NCBI GenBank assembly: GCA_016219175.1
Contig: JACRCD010000044.1
Location: 1-64,000 of the forward strand
Direction: 5' to 3'
Length of the DNA: 64,000 nucleotides
Source: Deltaproteobacteria bacterium
GTDB taxonomy: Bacteria > Desulfobacterota > Desulfobulbia > Desulfobulbales > SURF-16
The position numbers and the translations under genes are program-made. The notes below the pieces were generated by a model, which worked only from the letters and a program-made list of their open reading frames with translations, was not told where the DNA came from and searched no databases. Below, piece after piece: positions 9,989 through 18,802 of the stretch (position 1 is its first letter; every line of letters begins with the position of its first letter).

Positions 9989-10828
9989 GTGCATAATCTC
10001 ACATTTTTCATCGTAAACGGTCTGGTCATAGGCGGGACATTCATTCTTGCCATCGCCCTTTTCCCGGTCTGGAAGCTGACCCGTCAGCTCCCGGCCGGAA
10101 CCGCGCGCTCCTGGTGGAAGGTCCTCACTGCTCTCATTGTTTTTTTCATCTGCGGTTATTCCGGTTACGCCTATGTCAACTGGTGGAACTCCAGCTCGCT
10201 TTCCGACCTGCTGGTGCCGGGGGTATTTCTGGGCGGGGCCGTCTTTGTCCTCATGGTTTGCTCTCTGTCTCTCAAGACAGTAGTCGATTTGAAGCGGGTG
10301 CATGTTCTCGAACAGGAGAATATCTCCGACCCCCTGATGGGTATTTTCAATCGCCGCTATCTCGATCGCCGCCTCAAGGAGGAGCTGCTCCGCTCTCAGC
10401 GCTATCATCTGCCGCTTGCCATTCTTCTGCTGGATGTTGACCGTTTCAAGGCAATCAATGATACCTGCGGGCATCAGACCGGAGATCTGGTCCTGAAGAA
10501 GCTTGGCCAATTGATGCTTGCTATTGTCAGGGATATAGATATTGTCGCCCGCTATGGCGGGGAAGAGGTGCTGGTCATCATGCCCAACACCTCTGTGACC
10601 GATGCGGCGGCATCGGCGGAACGATTACGCCGGATAATAGAGGAAACACCGATCGCGACCAGCGAAGAGGAAGACTGCCATCAAGCCGTCCGCATCACCG
10701 TGAGCATAGGGGTGGCGGGTCTCAGGTCGGGGCAGGAGACCGGCCCGGGCTCACTCCTGGCGGATGCCGATAGTGTTCTCTATCAGGCCAAAAAAGAGGG
10801 GCGCAACCGGGTCGCGGTTTGTTCTTGA
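9989..10828 (+). CDS. Membrane diguanylate cyclase (GGDEF)
   Basis: A 279-residue protein with three predicted membrane helices (about 6-26, 42-62, 72-95) and a C-terminal GGDEF domain. The active-site loop reads GGEEV rather than GGDEF/GGEEF. The metal-binding Asp (LLLDVDRFKAIND) and the inhibitory I-site RxxD (RDID, five residues before GGEEV) are present, so c-di-GMP synthesis with product inhibition is likely. The start is a GTG; a nearby ATG is out of frame. The membrane part matches that of the kinase at 13524. It is convergent with the REC-HD-GYP gene, which would degrade c-di-GMP. Confidence 0.88.
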   Translation: MHNLTFFIVNGLVIGGTFILAIALFPVWKLTRQLPAGTARSWWKVLTALIVFFICGYSGYAYVNWWNSSSLSDLLVPGVFLGGAVFVLMVCSLSLKTVVDLKRVHVLEQENISDPLMGIFNRRYLDRRLKEELLRSQRYHLPLAILLLDVDRFKAINDTCGHQTGDLVLKKLGQLMLAIVRDIDIVARYGGEEVLVIMPNTSVTDAAASAERLRRIIEETPIATSEEEDCHQAVRITVSIGVAGLRSGQETGPGSLLADADSVLYQAKKEGRNRVAVCS

Positions 10829-10839
10829 ATAGCCTGGGT

Positions 10840-11895
10840 CTAGGGGATGTTGGCCGATGTTGATTTGTCCAGGGCGAGAAAAACCTCAAGCACCCGCGGA
10901 TCAAAATGGATACCTTTCAGGCTTTCCATGTACGACAGGGCCTCGGCCTCCGGCCATGGTTTTTTGTATGGTCTGGCGCTGGTTAACGAGTCAAAAACAT
11001 CGGCAACAGCCACGATGCGGGCGGCAAGGGGAATGGTCTCGCCCCGCAGGCCGTCGGGATAGCCGCTGCCGTCCCATTTCTCATGATGACTGCGGGCAAT
11101 CAGTCTGGCTGTCCGGTAGAAAGGTTTGCGGCCGAGGATTTTTTCCCCTGCCCTGGTATGATCCTGCATGATCGCCCATTCCTCATCGGTGAGGGGGCCT
11201 GGTTTTTTCAGGATGCTGTCCGGTATGTGGACTTTGCCGATATCATGGATAATGCTGAAAAAGGCGATCTGTTCAACCTCTGTTTCATCCATGCCCAGTG
11301 CAAGACAGATGTCGCGGGTCAGGTTGCTGATCCGGTAGATGTGCTCGCCGGTGATATCGTCCTTGGCCTCCGCCGCCAGGGCAAGCATCTCGATTCCTTC
11401 CTTTACCGCCTCCTCAAGCTGGGTGGTGCGTTCCTGTACCAGTTTTTCCAGATTTTCGTTAATAAACCTGAGCTGCTCATTCTGCCGGTTGGTGAGTTCC
11501 TGCAGCCTTTTGTTTTCCCGGATGAGATTGGCGTGCCGAAAGGCCTTGGCCAGGGTTGCCTGCAAATTTTCAGCAGTCCATGGTTTGGTCAGGTAACCGA
11601 ATATGTGTGAGCGGTTTATGGCGGCGATGGCGCTTTCATGACTGCCGTAGGCGGTGAGAAGGATACGCACCGTATCGGCTGAAATTTTTGCCACGGCTTC
11701 AAGAAAGGCGATGCCGTCCATCTCCGGCATCTTCATGTCCGAGATCACCACGCCGATATCGTGCTGTTTGACTATTTCCAGAGCCTCTGCCGCCGATTCA
11801 GCGGTAAACAGGTTGTACTCGGCCGTACTCAGCGCCCGGCACAGGCTTTTTAAAACACAGGGTTCATCATCCACCAGCAGCAGGGCTTTGTTCAT
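10840..11895 (-). CDS. Response regulator with HD-GYP c-di-GMP phosphodiesterase
   Basis: A 351-residue protein: receiver domain (Asp53 in ISDMKMPEMDG), a coiled-coil linker (about 125-170) and an HD-GYP domain with HDIGK at 217-221 and HHEKWDGSGYP at 270-280. All hallmark metal ligands are visible, so c-di-GMP hydrolysis is expected, controlled by phosphorylation. The ATG at 11895 overlaps the stop of the upstream REC-kinase by four bases (ATGA). The reading frame stays open far upstream, but that stretch is antisense-frame translation of the kinase gene and is not coding. The kinase is the obvious phospho-donor. Confidence 0.93.
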   Translation of the reverse strand: MNKALLLVDDEPCVLKSLCRALSTAEYNLFTAESAAEALEIVKQHDIGVVISDMKMPEMDGIAFLEAVAKISADTVRILLTAYGSHESAIAAINRSHIFGYLTKPWTAENLQATLAKAFRHANLIRENKRLQELTNRQNEQLRFINENLEKLVQERTTQLEEAVKEGIEMLALAAEAKDDITGEHIYRISNLTRDICLALGMDETEVEQIAFFSIIHDIGKVHIPDSILKKPGPLTDEEWAIMQDHTRAGEKILGRKPFYRTARLIARSHHEKWDGSGYPDGLRGETIPLAARIVAVADVFDSLTSARPYKKPWPEAEALSYMESLKGIHFDPRVLEVFLALDKSTSANIP

Positions 11896-13172
11896 GACAT
11901 TTTTATCTGCTCGGGTCCTTGCTCCACCGGAATAGTGATCGTGAAGGTGGAGCCTTTGCCCACCTCGCTCCGCAGAGAAATGTCGCCGCCGTGCCGGGCC
12001 ACGATCTCGCTGACGATGCTCAGTCCCAGTCCCGTGCCCACCCCCTCTTTTTTGGTGGTAAAGAAGGGGGCAAAGATTTTTTCCTGATTCTCGGCGGAAA
12101 TGCCGCAGCCGGTGTCGCTGATGGCAACAACAATGCGGTTGTTTTCCAGCCAGGTCCGGATGCGTATCGTGCCCTGCTCGGTAATGGCGTGGGCGGCGTT
12201 GACCAGGAGGTTCATGAATACCTGGGACAGTTGATTGGGGTAGCAGTTGATTTGCGGGAGATCCCCGTATTCCTTTTCCACGGTGGCCTTGTATTTCACT
12301 TCGTTCCAGGCCACGGTGAGGGCGTTTTCGATGCAATCATTGATGCTGGCCAGGGTGGAGACATTCTGGTCCTTGCGGGAGAAGCTCTTCAGACCGGCCA
12401 CGATTTTTCTGATTCGCTCCACCCCCTCCAGGCACTCGGCCAGAATGTCCCTGCTGTCCGACAGCAGAAAATCAATCTTGGCCTGCTTGCGGGCCTGCTT
12501 GAGCTCTTCCCTTTTTTCAGGCGGCAGGGCGGGTGAATAGTCCTCCAGCAGGCTGATGAATTCATTGATGCGGCCCAGGTATTTAGTCAGCGTGCCGAGG
12601 TTGCTGCCGATGTAGCCGGTGGGATTGTTGATTTCATGCGCCACGCCGGCGGCCAGGTGGCCGATGGTGGCAAGTTTTTCCTGATGAATCAGCTGTTCCT
12701 GTGAGGCCTTGAGATCCCGCAAGGCTTTCTCAAGTTGCAGGGTACGATCCTTCACCTGCTGTGCCAGGCTGTCCTGGTGTTCCCTGTTCTTTTTTTCCAG
12801 CTCCTTGATACGCAGGGCGTGGGCCAGATAAATAAGCAGTTCGTTTTTTTCAAACGGTTTGATGAGATAGCCGCAGGCGCCAATCTCCAGGGCGCTTGCC
12901 GCTATCTCGGGATCATCCATGCCCGTCACCATGATAACCGCCGGGCTGCAATCTCCGCCGCGCAATTCCCTGAGCACCTCAATACCCGAGATGCCGGGCA
13001 TATTAATGTCCAGCAGCACCAGCGGGAAAAAAACATTGGCAAAAAGATCAAGGGCCTCCCGGCCGTGGGCCGTGCAGGTCGGCAGGTATCCCGCGCCAGT
13101 CAGCCAGCGGATGTATAGCTCTCTTGTCTCAAGGTCATCATCTACCACCAGAACTGATATCTTATCGGACAT
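11892..13172 (-). CDS. Receiver-histidine kinase hybrid
   Basis: A 426-residue protein: an N-terminal receiver (Asp55 in LLDINMPG), a coiled coil, a HisKA domain with His179 (GVAHEINNP) and HATPase_c (N box VFMNLLVNAAHAI, G1 SDTGCGIS, G2 GTGLGLSI). It is soluble, so its input is phosphotransfer to the receiver or partner proteins. The start at 13172 is chosen because GGAAA lies upstream and the receiver begins at once; an in-frame ATG 14 codons earlier lacks a good site. It is coupled to the HD-GYP regulator. Its kinase core closely resembles those at 13524 and 19669, so these are local paralogues. Confidence 0.92.
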   Translation of the reverse strand: MSDKISVLVVDDDLETRELYIRWLTGAGYLPTCTAHGREALDLFANVFFPLVLLDINMPGISGIEVLRELRGGDCSPAVIMVTGMDDPEIAASALEIGACGYLIKPFEKNELLIYLAHALRIKELEKKNREHQDSLAQQVKDRTLQLEKALRDLKASQEQLIHQEKLATIGHLAAGVAHEINNPTGYIGSNLGTLTKYLGRINEFISLLEDYSPALPPEKREELKQARKQAKIDFLLSDSRDILAECLEGVERIRKIVAGLKSFSRKDQNVSTLASINDCIENALTVAWNEVKYKATVEKEYGDLPQINCYPNQLSQVFMNLLVNAAHAITEQGTIRIRTWLENNRIVVAISDTGCGISAENQEKIFAPFFTTKKEGVGTGLGLSIVSEIVARHGGDISLRSEVGKGSTFTITIPVEQGPEQIKMS

Positions 13173-13353
13173 AGGCTGTTTCCATGGTTGCGCAGAATAT
13201 TTTTCAAAAGTCATGGGCTGGTTGTGGTAAAGTTATACGGTTGTTTCAGGCACCTAGGCTGAGGGCGGGAAGAAGGACGGTAGAGACATCCAAAAGAGGC
13301 CGGTACCGCCAGTTCCTCGGTTTACAGTCTAAATCCTGCATTCCGCATACTAT

Positions 13354-13487
13354 AGAGGCTCTTGCAAAATAAGCAAAAGAGTGGTTCCTGTCATTTCGAC
13401 CAAAGGGAGAAATCTAATAAAATCTAGCAATTAAAGATTCCTCACTGCGTTCGGAATGACACACAAGTTCATTTTGCAAGAGCCTCT
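13354..13487 (+). mobile_element. MITE-like element B, copy B1 (134 bp)
   Basis: A 134-bp non-coding element bounded by perfect 17-bp inverted repeats, AGAGGCTCTTGCAAAAT and its complement. A CTAT repeat at 13350-13353 and 13488-13491 may be a 4-bp target duplication. Inside are the sub-palindromic halves GTCATTTCGACC and GGAATGACAC. It fills most of the gap upstream of the membrane kinase. Other copies are at 45746 and 57793. Confidence 0.72.
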
Positions 13488-13523
13488 CTATCACAAAAAA
13501 ATTAAAAACGGTATTTGTAAGTT

Positions 13524-14741
13524 ATGACATTTATCTCGCTTTTGTCAATTATTTTTGTTGCCATCGGTGCTTTTTTTCTTGCCGTCTCGATTTATCTCAA
13601 TGTCAGAAAAAATTATGATGTGCCCGCGGATCTGCGCGGCAGATGGAAGATCATGACCGGGCTGATGGTTTTCTTCCTGGCCGGCTATGGCGGCTTTCTT
13701 TATCTGCGGATATTTCATCTCCACGTTTCCCAGGAGCTGCTGACCGGCATGGTTTTTCTCGGCGGCGCCTTCTTTGTGCTGCTGGTCATCCAGTTATCGA
13801 TTGAAACCATCAGGCGGATTAATGATGCCTATGCACTTCTGGAGGAACGGGTCGAGCGGAGAACGGCGCAGCTGGCCGTGGCCAATAAAAATCTTGCCGC
13901 GGAAATCGAGGAGAGAAAAAAGGTTGAGGAACGGATCAAGGCTGCCCATGCGGAATTGAAAGCCGCCCAGTCCCAGATGCTGCAGAAGGAGAAAATGGCC
14001 TCCGTGGGCGTGCTGGCGGCCGGGATGGCCCATGAGATCAATACCCCCGTCGGCTTTGTGGCGAGCAATCTTTCCACTTTGGGGAAATACCTCGACAGGC
14101 TGATTGAGTTCATCGGTCAGCAGGAAAAAGCCATGGCGGGGGAAACGGCGCAGGAAGTGCGTGAGTCGAGGAGAAGGCTCAAAATTGACTATATTGCCAA
14201 AGACGCCGGGGATCTGATCAGGGAATCCCTGGAGGGCGTAAGCCGGGTCAGCGCTATTGTCCTGGGGCTGAGGAACTTCTCCCGGGTTGATGAGGCGCAG
14301 CAGCAGGTGGCTGATATCAACGAATGTCTGGAGGCCACCTTGAATATCCTCGCGAGCGAATTGCGGAATAAGGCCGTAATTGTCAGGGAATACGGGGATA
14401 TTCCGCGGACTCTCTGCTATCCCCGGCAGCTGAATCAGGTATTCATGAATCTTCTGATCAACGCCTGCCAGGCCATGGAGAAAGAGGGAGAGATACGCGT
14501 CAGGACCTGGCTGGAAAATGATATGATTCTTGTCGCTATCTCCGACACCGGCTGCGGCATTTCCGCCGGAAATCTGCCCCGCGTCTTCGAGCCTTTTTTC
14601 ACCACCAGGGAGGTTGGCGGAGGGGCGGGACTGGGCTTAAGCATCTCGTATGAAATCATCAAGAAACACGGGGGAGATATCCAGGTGGAAAGCGAACCTG
14701 GCAAAGGCGCCACCTTTACCATCAAGATTCCTGTTGCCTGA
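13524..14741 (+). CDS. Membrane-anchored sensor histidine kinase
   Basis: A 405-residue kinase. The N-terminal membrane module (helices about 4-26, 42-62, 73-95) closely matches that of the GGDEF protein at 9989 (WKIMTGLMVFFLAGYGG here, WKVLTALIVFFICGYSG there). A coiled coil (about 98-160), HisKA with His170 (GMAHEINTP) and HATPase_c with SDTGCGIS and GGGAGLGLSI follow. There is no extended periplasmic domain, so the sensor is probably within the membrane. No regulator is adjacent on this strand; the REC proteins on the opposite strand are candidate partners. It is convergent with fapA. Confidence 0.92.
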   Translation: MTFISLLSIIFVAIGAFFLAVSIYLNVRKNYDVPADLRGRWKIMTGLMVFFLAGYGGFLYLRIFHLHVSQELLTGMVFLGGAFFVLLVIQLSIETIRRINDAYALLEERVERRTAQLAVANKNLAAEIEERKKVEERIKAAHAELKAAQSQMLQKEKMASVGVLAAGMAHEINTPVGFVASNLSTLGKYLDRLIEFIGQQEKAMAGETAQEVRESRRRLKIDYIAKDAGDLIRESLEGVSRVSAIVLGLRNFSRVDEAQQQVADINECLEATLNILASELRNKAVIVREYGDIPRTLCYPRQLNQVFMNLLINACQAMEKEGEIRVRTWLENDMILVAISDTGCGISAGNLPRVFEPFFTTREVGGGAGLGLSISYEIIKKHGGDIQVESEPGKGATFTIKIPVA

Positions 14742-14763
14742 TCGGAGCCGGGGACAGAATGCA

Positions 14764-14802
14764 AAACTTTCAAACGTTCAAACGTTGCAACGCTGAAACG
14801 TT
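14764..14802. repeat. Octamer-repeat array R4 (4-5 units)
   Basis: Units CAAACGTT, CAAACGTT, GCAACGCT and GAAACGTT in 8-bp register fill the short gap between the convergent kinase and FapA genes. Confidence 0.6.
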
Positions 14803-14804
14803 CG

Positions 14805-16937
14805 TCAGATCCGTTCGATTTTGCCGTCCTGCAATGAGAAAACAGATGTTCCCATGTCCCTGGTTATTATATATTTCTGATCGCCGATGTGGATCTCGCT
14901 TCCCTGAAAAATCTGCTGACTGACCTCAATCCTGGCATTGCTTAAGGCGATAGTGATCCGGTCGCGGAGCTGTCCTATCGCCTCCCCCAGGATTTTTTTG
15001 TGTTTGATCAACTTGTTCAGATTGGACAGCAGCAGAACCACCGCCTCTTTTTTTTCCGCGGGGACGTGGGCCAACGCGGCCTTAATCCGGGCCGGTTCAA
15101 ATGAATCAAAGGGCAGGCTGCGTGAAATCTTGGTGATATTCTGCGTGCAGGTTACTCCCTGCTCCTCCAGTTTTTTCAACTGCACGGTGATTTCCGGATC
15201 AGGACGCACGGCGACAATCGTTTCCGTGTTATCGGGGCTGCCGAGGATGCTTAACCGCACCCGCTTTGATGAGCAGATTATGCCGCCCACCGCCCTGCCG
15301 CCTTTCTGTCCCTGGGCGCTGAGAACGGTGACGCTGCCGGTGGCGATCAGCTTGCAGTTATAGAGATAGCTGTTGACCACCACATCGCCCTTGACAATGA
15401 CCTCCGCCCGCTGGATGTAGCCGGCGCGCAGATTGCCACGGGCGATGATCTTGCTGTTTTCGCCGACAATCCCCTTGTCCACGGTCAGGTTGCCGCCGGC
15501 AATGACGGTTGCCCCGTTTTCCACGGCGCCCAGGATGGCGATGTCGCCCTCGGATCTGACGGTGAAGCCGGAGAGAACCGAGCCTTTGATGAGCAGATCT
15601 GTTTTAACATCAATATTGCCGGTATGATAGTTCACATCCTCCGGAATTTCGAATATGTCCTCAACAGAGAGGGCGCCTCGGCTAAATCTGATGTTGCCTT
15701 TTTTTTCGGCAAAATAGCGAATGATGTTTTCCGTCTGCTGCGCCCGGATCCCTTTGCCGATATTGATTTTTTTATCAAGACCCGCTGTCGCCTTGATTAT
15801 TTTGCCGAAAAGGGAGCAGCCGTCAACACCTTTTGTGGCCAGGGTTTTTTCAGCAATCAGCATGCCCTCCGGGATGCTGACCACCGCGTTTCGTTCCCGC
15901 AGATCAAGGGAACCGTCACTGCGCAGCGTGCCGGCTTTTTTTTCCGTATCAACAAAGAGGGAAAACTCGGCATTTGTCCCGGGCCGGGGCTGCAGCGTTT
16001 CAGCAAGTTTCACCAGCCGGGGCAGGGGAAGCCCGGCTGCCATCTGGCCGGCCAGCTTGCTGATGGCGGCATCGTGAATACATTGCTCGTGCACGCCCAG
16101 TCGCAGCAGCATTTCCTTCATCTCGGACTTGGTTGGATACCGGCAGGGTGCGAGCTGGGGCAGGGAGAGATAATAGGCGGCCGTCCGGTCGGCCGCTGTC
16201 CAGATTGGGGGAAAAACGGCTACCGTCTCTTTGTCAAGAAGAAGATAGCCATAGGCTGCCGCCTCATATCCCCCTGATTTGTCGTTTATTCTGACATTAT
16301 CGCCGGCCTCGGGCAGGGGGTCGGCCAGGCCGTCGATTTCACGGCCGAAAATATCCCTGCCGGCCTGCGCCTCCGGAAAGACTTTCACCTGCAGAAAAAG
16401 TTCGCCGGCATTGACGGCCTTGACCATGACAGAGCCTGTCTGGACCTCGGCCATATCGGAGGCGGTAAGCATGTTCTTCAGTCCGACAAAGTCCAGCGTG
16501 GCCGCATCCGTTATTTTTTTATCCTGCAGAAAAGAAAAAATGACCCTGCGCCTTACCCCGGGCCGGGCGCCGCTGGCGATAAGAAATTCTCCGGTCCCGC
16601 CCGGTATCCGGCAAAGCTCCTCGAGTTTTTTCAGGGCTTCCTGACTGATGCCGTGGGTTATTCCTGCTTCGTTTAAGACAGATGTTATTTCCGCAACCGA
16701 TACGGGGCCTCCACCCGTGACAACAAGGGTGGCGGACATATGGTCGGAGGCGATACGCAGCTCCTTGCCGGGCCAGCCCTGGAGCGGTTGAGAAGAGACC
16801 TCGGCTGGCTGCGGAGTTTTGCTTAACCCTGGCGCGGAAGGTTCATCCTGCTTTTCCCCGGCTTTTTTGTCAAGGTCAAGGGCTTGCAGAAAGGCTTCTT
16901 CAAGAGACTCGAAGGATTTTTTCTGGTCAGGACTCAC
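14805..16937 (-). CDS. fapA: FapA/DUF342 polymer-forming domain protein
   Basis: A 710-residue DUF342 (FapA) family protein. The N-terminal part (about 1-130) is variable. The conserved region from about 150 contains beta-helix-type repeats rich in Gly and Val (for example ILGAVENGATVIAGGNLTVDKG and IVGENSKIIARGNLRAGYI), and a charged coiled C-terminus follows. Members are soluble and linked to polar organisation of flagella or to sensory complexes; the exact role is unknown. The GTG start has AAGGAG six bases upstream. It is the last gene of a minus-strand operon of receiver proteins, 15 bp after the REC-GAF gene, which suggests a scaffold for that signalling set. Confidence 0.85.
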   Translation of the reverse strand: MSPDQKKSFESLEEAFLQALDLDKKAGEKQDEPSAPGLSKTPQPAEVSSQPLQGWPGKELRIASDHMSATLVVTGGGPVSVAEITSVLNEAGITHGISQEALKKLEELCRIPGGTGEFLIASGARPGVRRRVIFSFLQDKKITDAATLDFVGLKNMLTASDMAEVQTGSVMVKAVNAGELFLQVKVFPEAQAGRDIFGREIDGLADPLPEAGDNVRINDKSGGYEAAAYGYLLLDKETVAVFPPIWTAADRTAAYYLSLPQLAPCRYPTKSEMKEMLLRLGVHEQCIHDAAISKLAGQMAAGLPLPRLVKLAETLQPRPGTNAEFSLFVDTEKKAGTLRSDGSLDLRERNAVVSIPEGMLIAEKTLATKGVDGCSLFGKIIKATAGLDKKINIGKGIRAQQTENIIRYFAEKKGNIRFSRGALSVEDIFEIPEDVNYHTGNIDVKTDLLIKGSVLSGFTVRSEGDIAILGAVENGATVIAGGNLTVDKGIVGENSKIIARGNLRAGYIQRAEVIVKGDVVVNSYLYNCKLIATGSVTVLSAQGQKGGRAVGGIICSSKRVRLSILGSPDNTETIVAVRPDPEITVQLKKLEEQGVTCTQNITKISRSLPFDSFEPARIKAALAHVPAEKKEAVVLLLSNLNKLIKHKKILGEAIGQLRDRITIALSNARIEVSQQIFQGSEIHIGDQKYIITRDMGTSVFSLQDGKIERI

Positions 16938-16952
16938 GGCTGGCTCCTTGCT

Positions 16953-17954
16953 CTAAATCGTTGCCAGGACATCATCAAGCGAGGCCTCGATATCATCGAA
17001 GTTTTCCTGGAGCCTGCAGTCATGGATGCCGATGGCCGCCTGATTGGCAAAGCTTGCGAAGGTCTGCAGTCTGTTCTCATGAAAGGACGTCTCCTCATCC
17101 TTTTTCACCACCAGGGCTCCGAATTTTTTGCTGCCCTTGCGTACGGGGATAACTGCAAAGCAATGCTTGGCAAGGAAGGTGGTCAGATCGGACGGATTGT
17201 CAGCCGTGGCGGCCTGCCGCACGGCCTGGGCCAGCGGTTCAAACCCTTCGGCATCCAGCCTTTCGTCAAAATTGACGGCCGCTGCCGAGACGGGGTCCGG
17301 ACGCTCATCATCCGCCAGCAGGAAGAACGCACAGCCACCACTGCTTGCCAGATCATTGACCTCGGCGAGTATGGTCTCCAGGAGCTCCTGTAAGGGATGG
17401 ACCTCCATCAGGTATTGCTGTATCCGGTCTCTGCCTTGCAGTTCCCTGACCATCTGGCGCAAGGCCTTGGTTCGTTCAGCTACTTTCTGCTCAAGCGAGG
17501 CGTTCAGCGCGGCCAGGGCGCGGTTGTTTTTTTCCAATTCCAGGTTCAGCTTTTTGTTTTCCAGGGTGAGATCAAAGCGCGAGATCGCCTCCTTGACCGT
17601 GAGTTTGAGATCCTCGTCATTCCAGGGTTTCAGAATATAACGATAAATACCGCCTAAATTCACGGCGTCAACCGCGGCGTTGATATCGGCATAGCCGGTC
17701 AGTACCATGCGGATGCTTTCCGGTAGCATTTTTTTGGCTTTGGCCAGGAATTCCGCCCCGCCCATCTCAGGCATGCGCTGATCGGAAATGATGACGGTGG
17801 GTTTTTCTCCGGCTGCCAGCAGTTCAAGGGCTTCCTTGCCGCTGCAGGCAGTGAGAATATGGTAATCCTCGTCAAAGAAGAGCCGCTGCAAGGCCTTCAG
17901 GATGCTTTTTTCGTCATCGACAAAAAGTATGGTGTGGGTAGTGCTTTCGCTCAT
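16953..17954 (-). CDS. Receiver-GAF response regulator
   Basis: A 333-residue protein: receiver (Asp58 in IISDQRMPEMGG, Lys in YILKPW), a coiled coil (about 130-170) and a C-terminal GAF-like domain (about 175-320). The receiver belongs to the RpfG/HD-GYP-associated type (VDDEKSILKALQRLF), yet the HD-GYP output is replaced by GAF. The start at 17954 has GGAG seven bases upstream; a TTG five codons earlier is weaker. It lies in an operon between the REC-PAS and FapA genes. A function as phosphorylation-dependent binding partner rather than enzyme is inferred. Confidence 0.88.
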   Translation of the reverse strand: MSESTTHTILFVDDEKSILKALQRLFFDEDYHILTACSGKEALELLAAGEKPTVIISDQRMPEMGGAEFLAKAKKMLPESIRMVLTGYADINAAVDAVNLGGIYRYILKPWNDEDLKLTVKEAISRFDLTLENKKLNLELEKNNRALAALNASLEQKVAERTKALRQMVRELQGRDRIQQYLMEVHPLQELLETILAEVNDLASSGGCAFFLLADDERPDPVSAAAVNFDERLDAEGFEPLAQAVRQAATADNPSDLTTFLAKHCFAVIPVRKGSKKFGALVVKKDEETSFHENRLQTFASFANQAAIGIHDCRLQENFDDIEASLDDVLATI

Positions 17955-17975
17955 GGTACGGCTCCGCAAACTCCA

Positions 17976-18797
17976 TTAGTTTTCAGCCTGATACAGCAGC
18001 AGGATGCTGCCTTGCTGGAAATCCTTGCCTTTCATCTGCGCGCCACTGACAAGATATGTCTGGTGGTTGATTTCCGTCCGGATGGAACGGGGTTGGCCCG
18101 CGGGAAGAGAGCGCAGGAGGCTGCGCAGCTCTTCCGGCAGAGCCGACTGGGCTTTCATTCCGGTCAGGGAGATTCCTTTTCCGGTAAAGATGTCATCCGC
18201 CATCCTGTTGCTCTGCACGATGAGACCGTCCGGATCAATGCCCAGCACGGCGGCGGGCAGGGCGTGCAGCACATTCTGGGCATACTGCAGCACCCTGTTC
18301 TGGAACAGGATGTCGTTGGTGCGTTCCTGGACCATCTCCTCAAGGCTTTGATTGATGCGGCTCAGTTCCTCGTTTTTTTCGCTTAATTCTTCTGTTAGTC
18401 TCTCGTTGTGCTGATTGAGAAAATAGACTTCCAGCGCCTTGGCGATGGTTACCTTTAACTCCTGGTCATTCCATGGTTTAGGAATAAATTTGTAAATCTG
18501 CCCCTCATTGATGGCCGCAACGATGGCGGCGGTATCCGCGTAGCCGGAAAGAACGATGCGGATGATGCGCGGCCATTTTTCGCAGACTTTTTTTAAAAAA
18601 TTTACCCCATCCATGCCCGGCATGCGGTAGTCGGAAAGAACCAGTTGCACCGGCTCCTGCACTTCCAGGGTGGCCAGCCCTTCCTCCCCTGACGGGGCGG
18701 TGATGATTTCGTAATCCTCATCAAGAAAAAGTCTGCGCAATGAGCGGAGGACATTGGGTTCGTCATCCACGCACAGAATTCTTATCGGCTCAGTCAT
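17976..18797 (-). CDS. Receiver-PAS response regulator
   Basis: A 273-residue protein: receiver with Asp56 (LVLSDYRMPGMDG), a coiled coil (about 135-165, EELSEKNEELSRINQSLEEM) and a PAS-like domain (about 170-270). The receiver is a close relative of the one at 16953 (YKFIPKPWNDQELKVT versus YRYILKPWNDEDLKLT), so the pair arose by duplication. The start at 18797 has GGAGG nine bases upstream; an in-frame ATG eight codons earlier overlaps the HDOD stop. No enzymatic output is present. Confidence 0.88.
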   Translation of the reverse strand: MTEPIRILCVDDEPNVLRSLRRLFLDEDYEIITAPSGEEGLATLEVQEPVQLVLSDYRMPGMDGVNFLKKVCEKWPRIIRIVLSGYADTAAIVAAINEGQIYKFIPKPWNDQELKVTIAKALEVYFLNQHNERLTEELSEKNEELSRINQSLEEMVQERTNDILFQNRVLQYAQNVLHALPAAVLGIDPDGLIVQSNRMADDIFTGKGISLTGMKAQSALPEELRSLLRSLPAGQPRSIRTEINHQTYLVSGAQMKGKDFQQGSILLLYQAEN

Positions 18798-18802
18798 CGC
18801 GG

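Noticed and set aside
10840..12336. 498-codon version of the HD-GYP protein
   Set aside because: The first 147 residues are out-of-frame translation of the REC-kinase gene; the receiver begins at the ATG at 11895 that overlaps the kinase stop.
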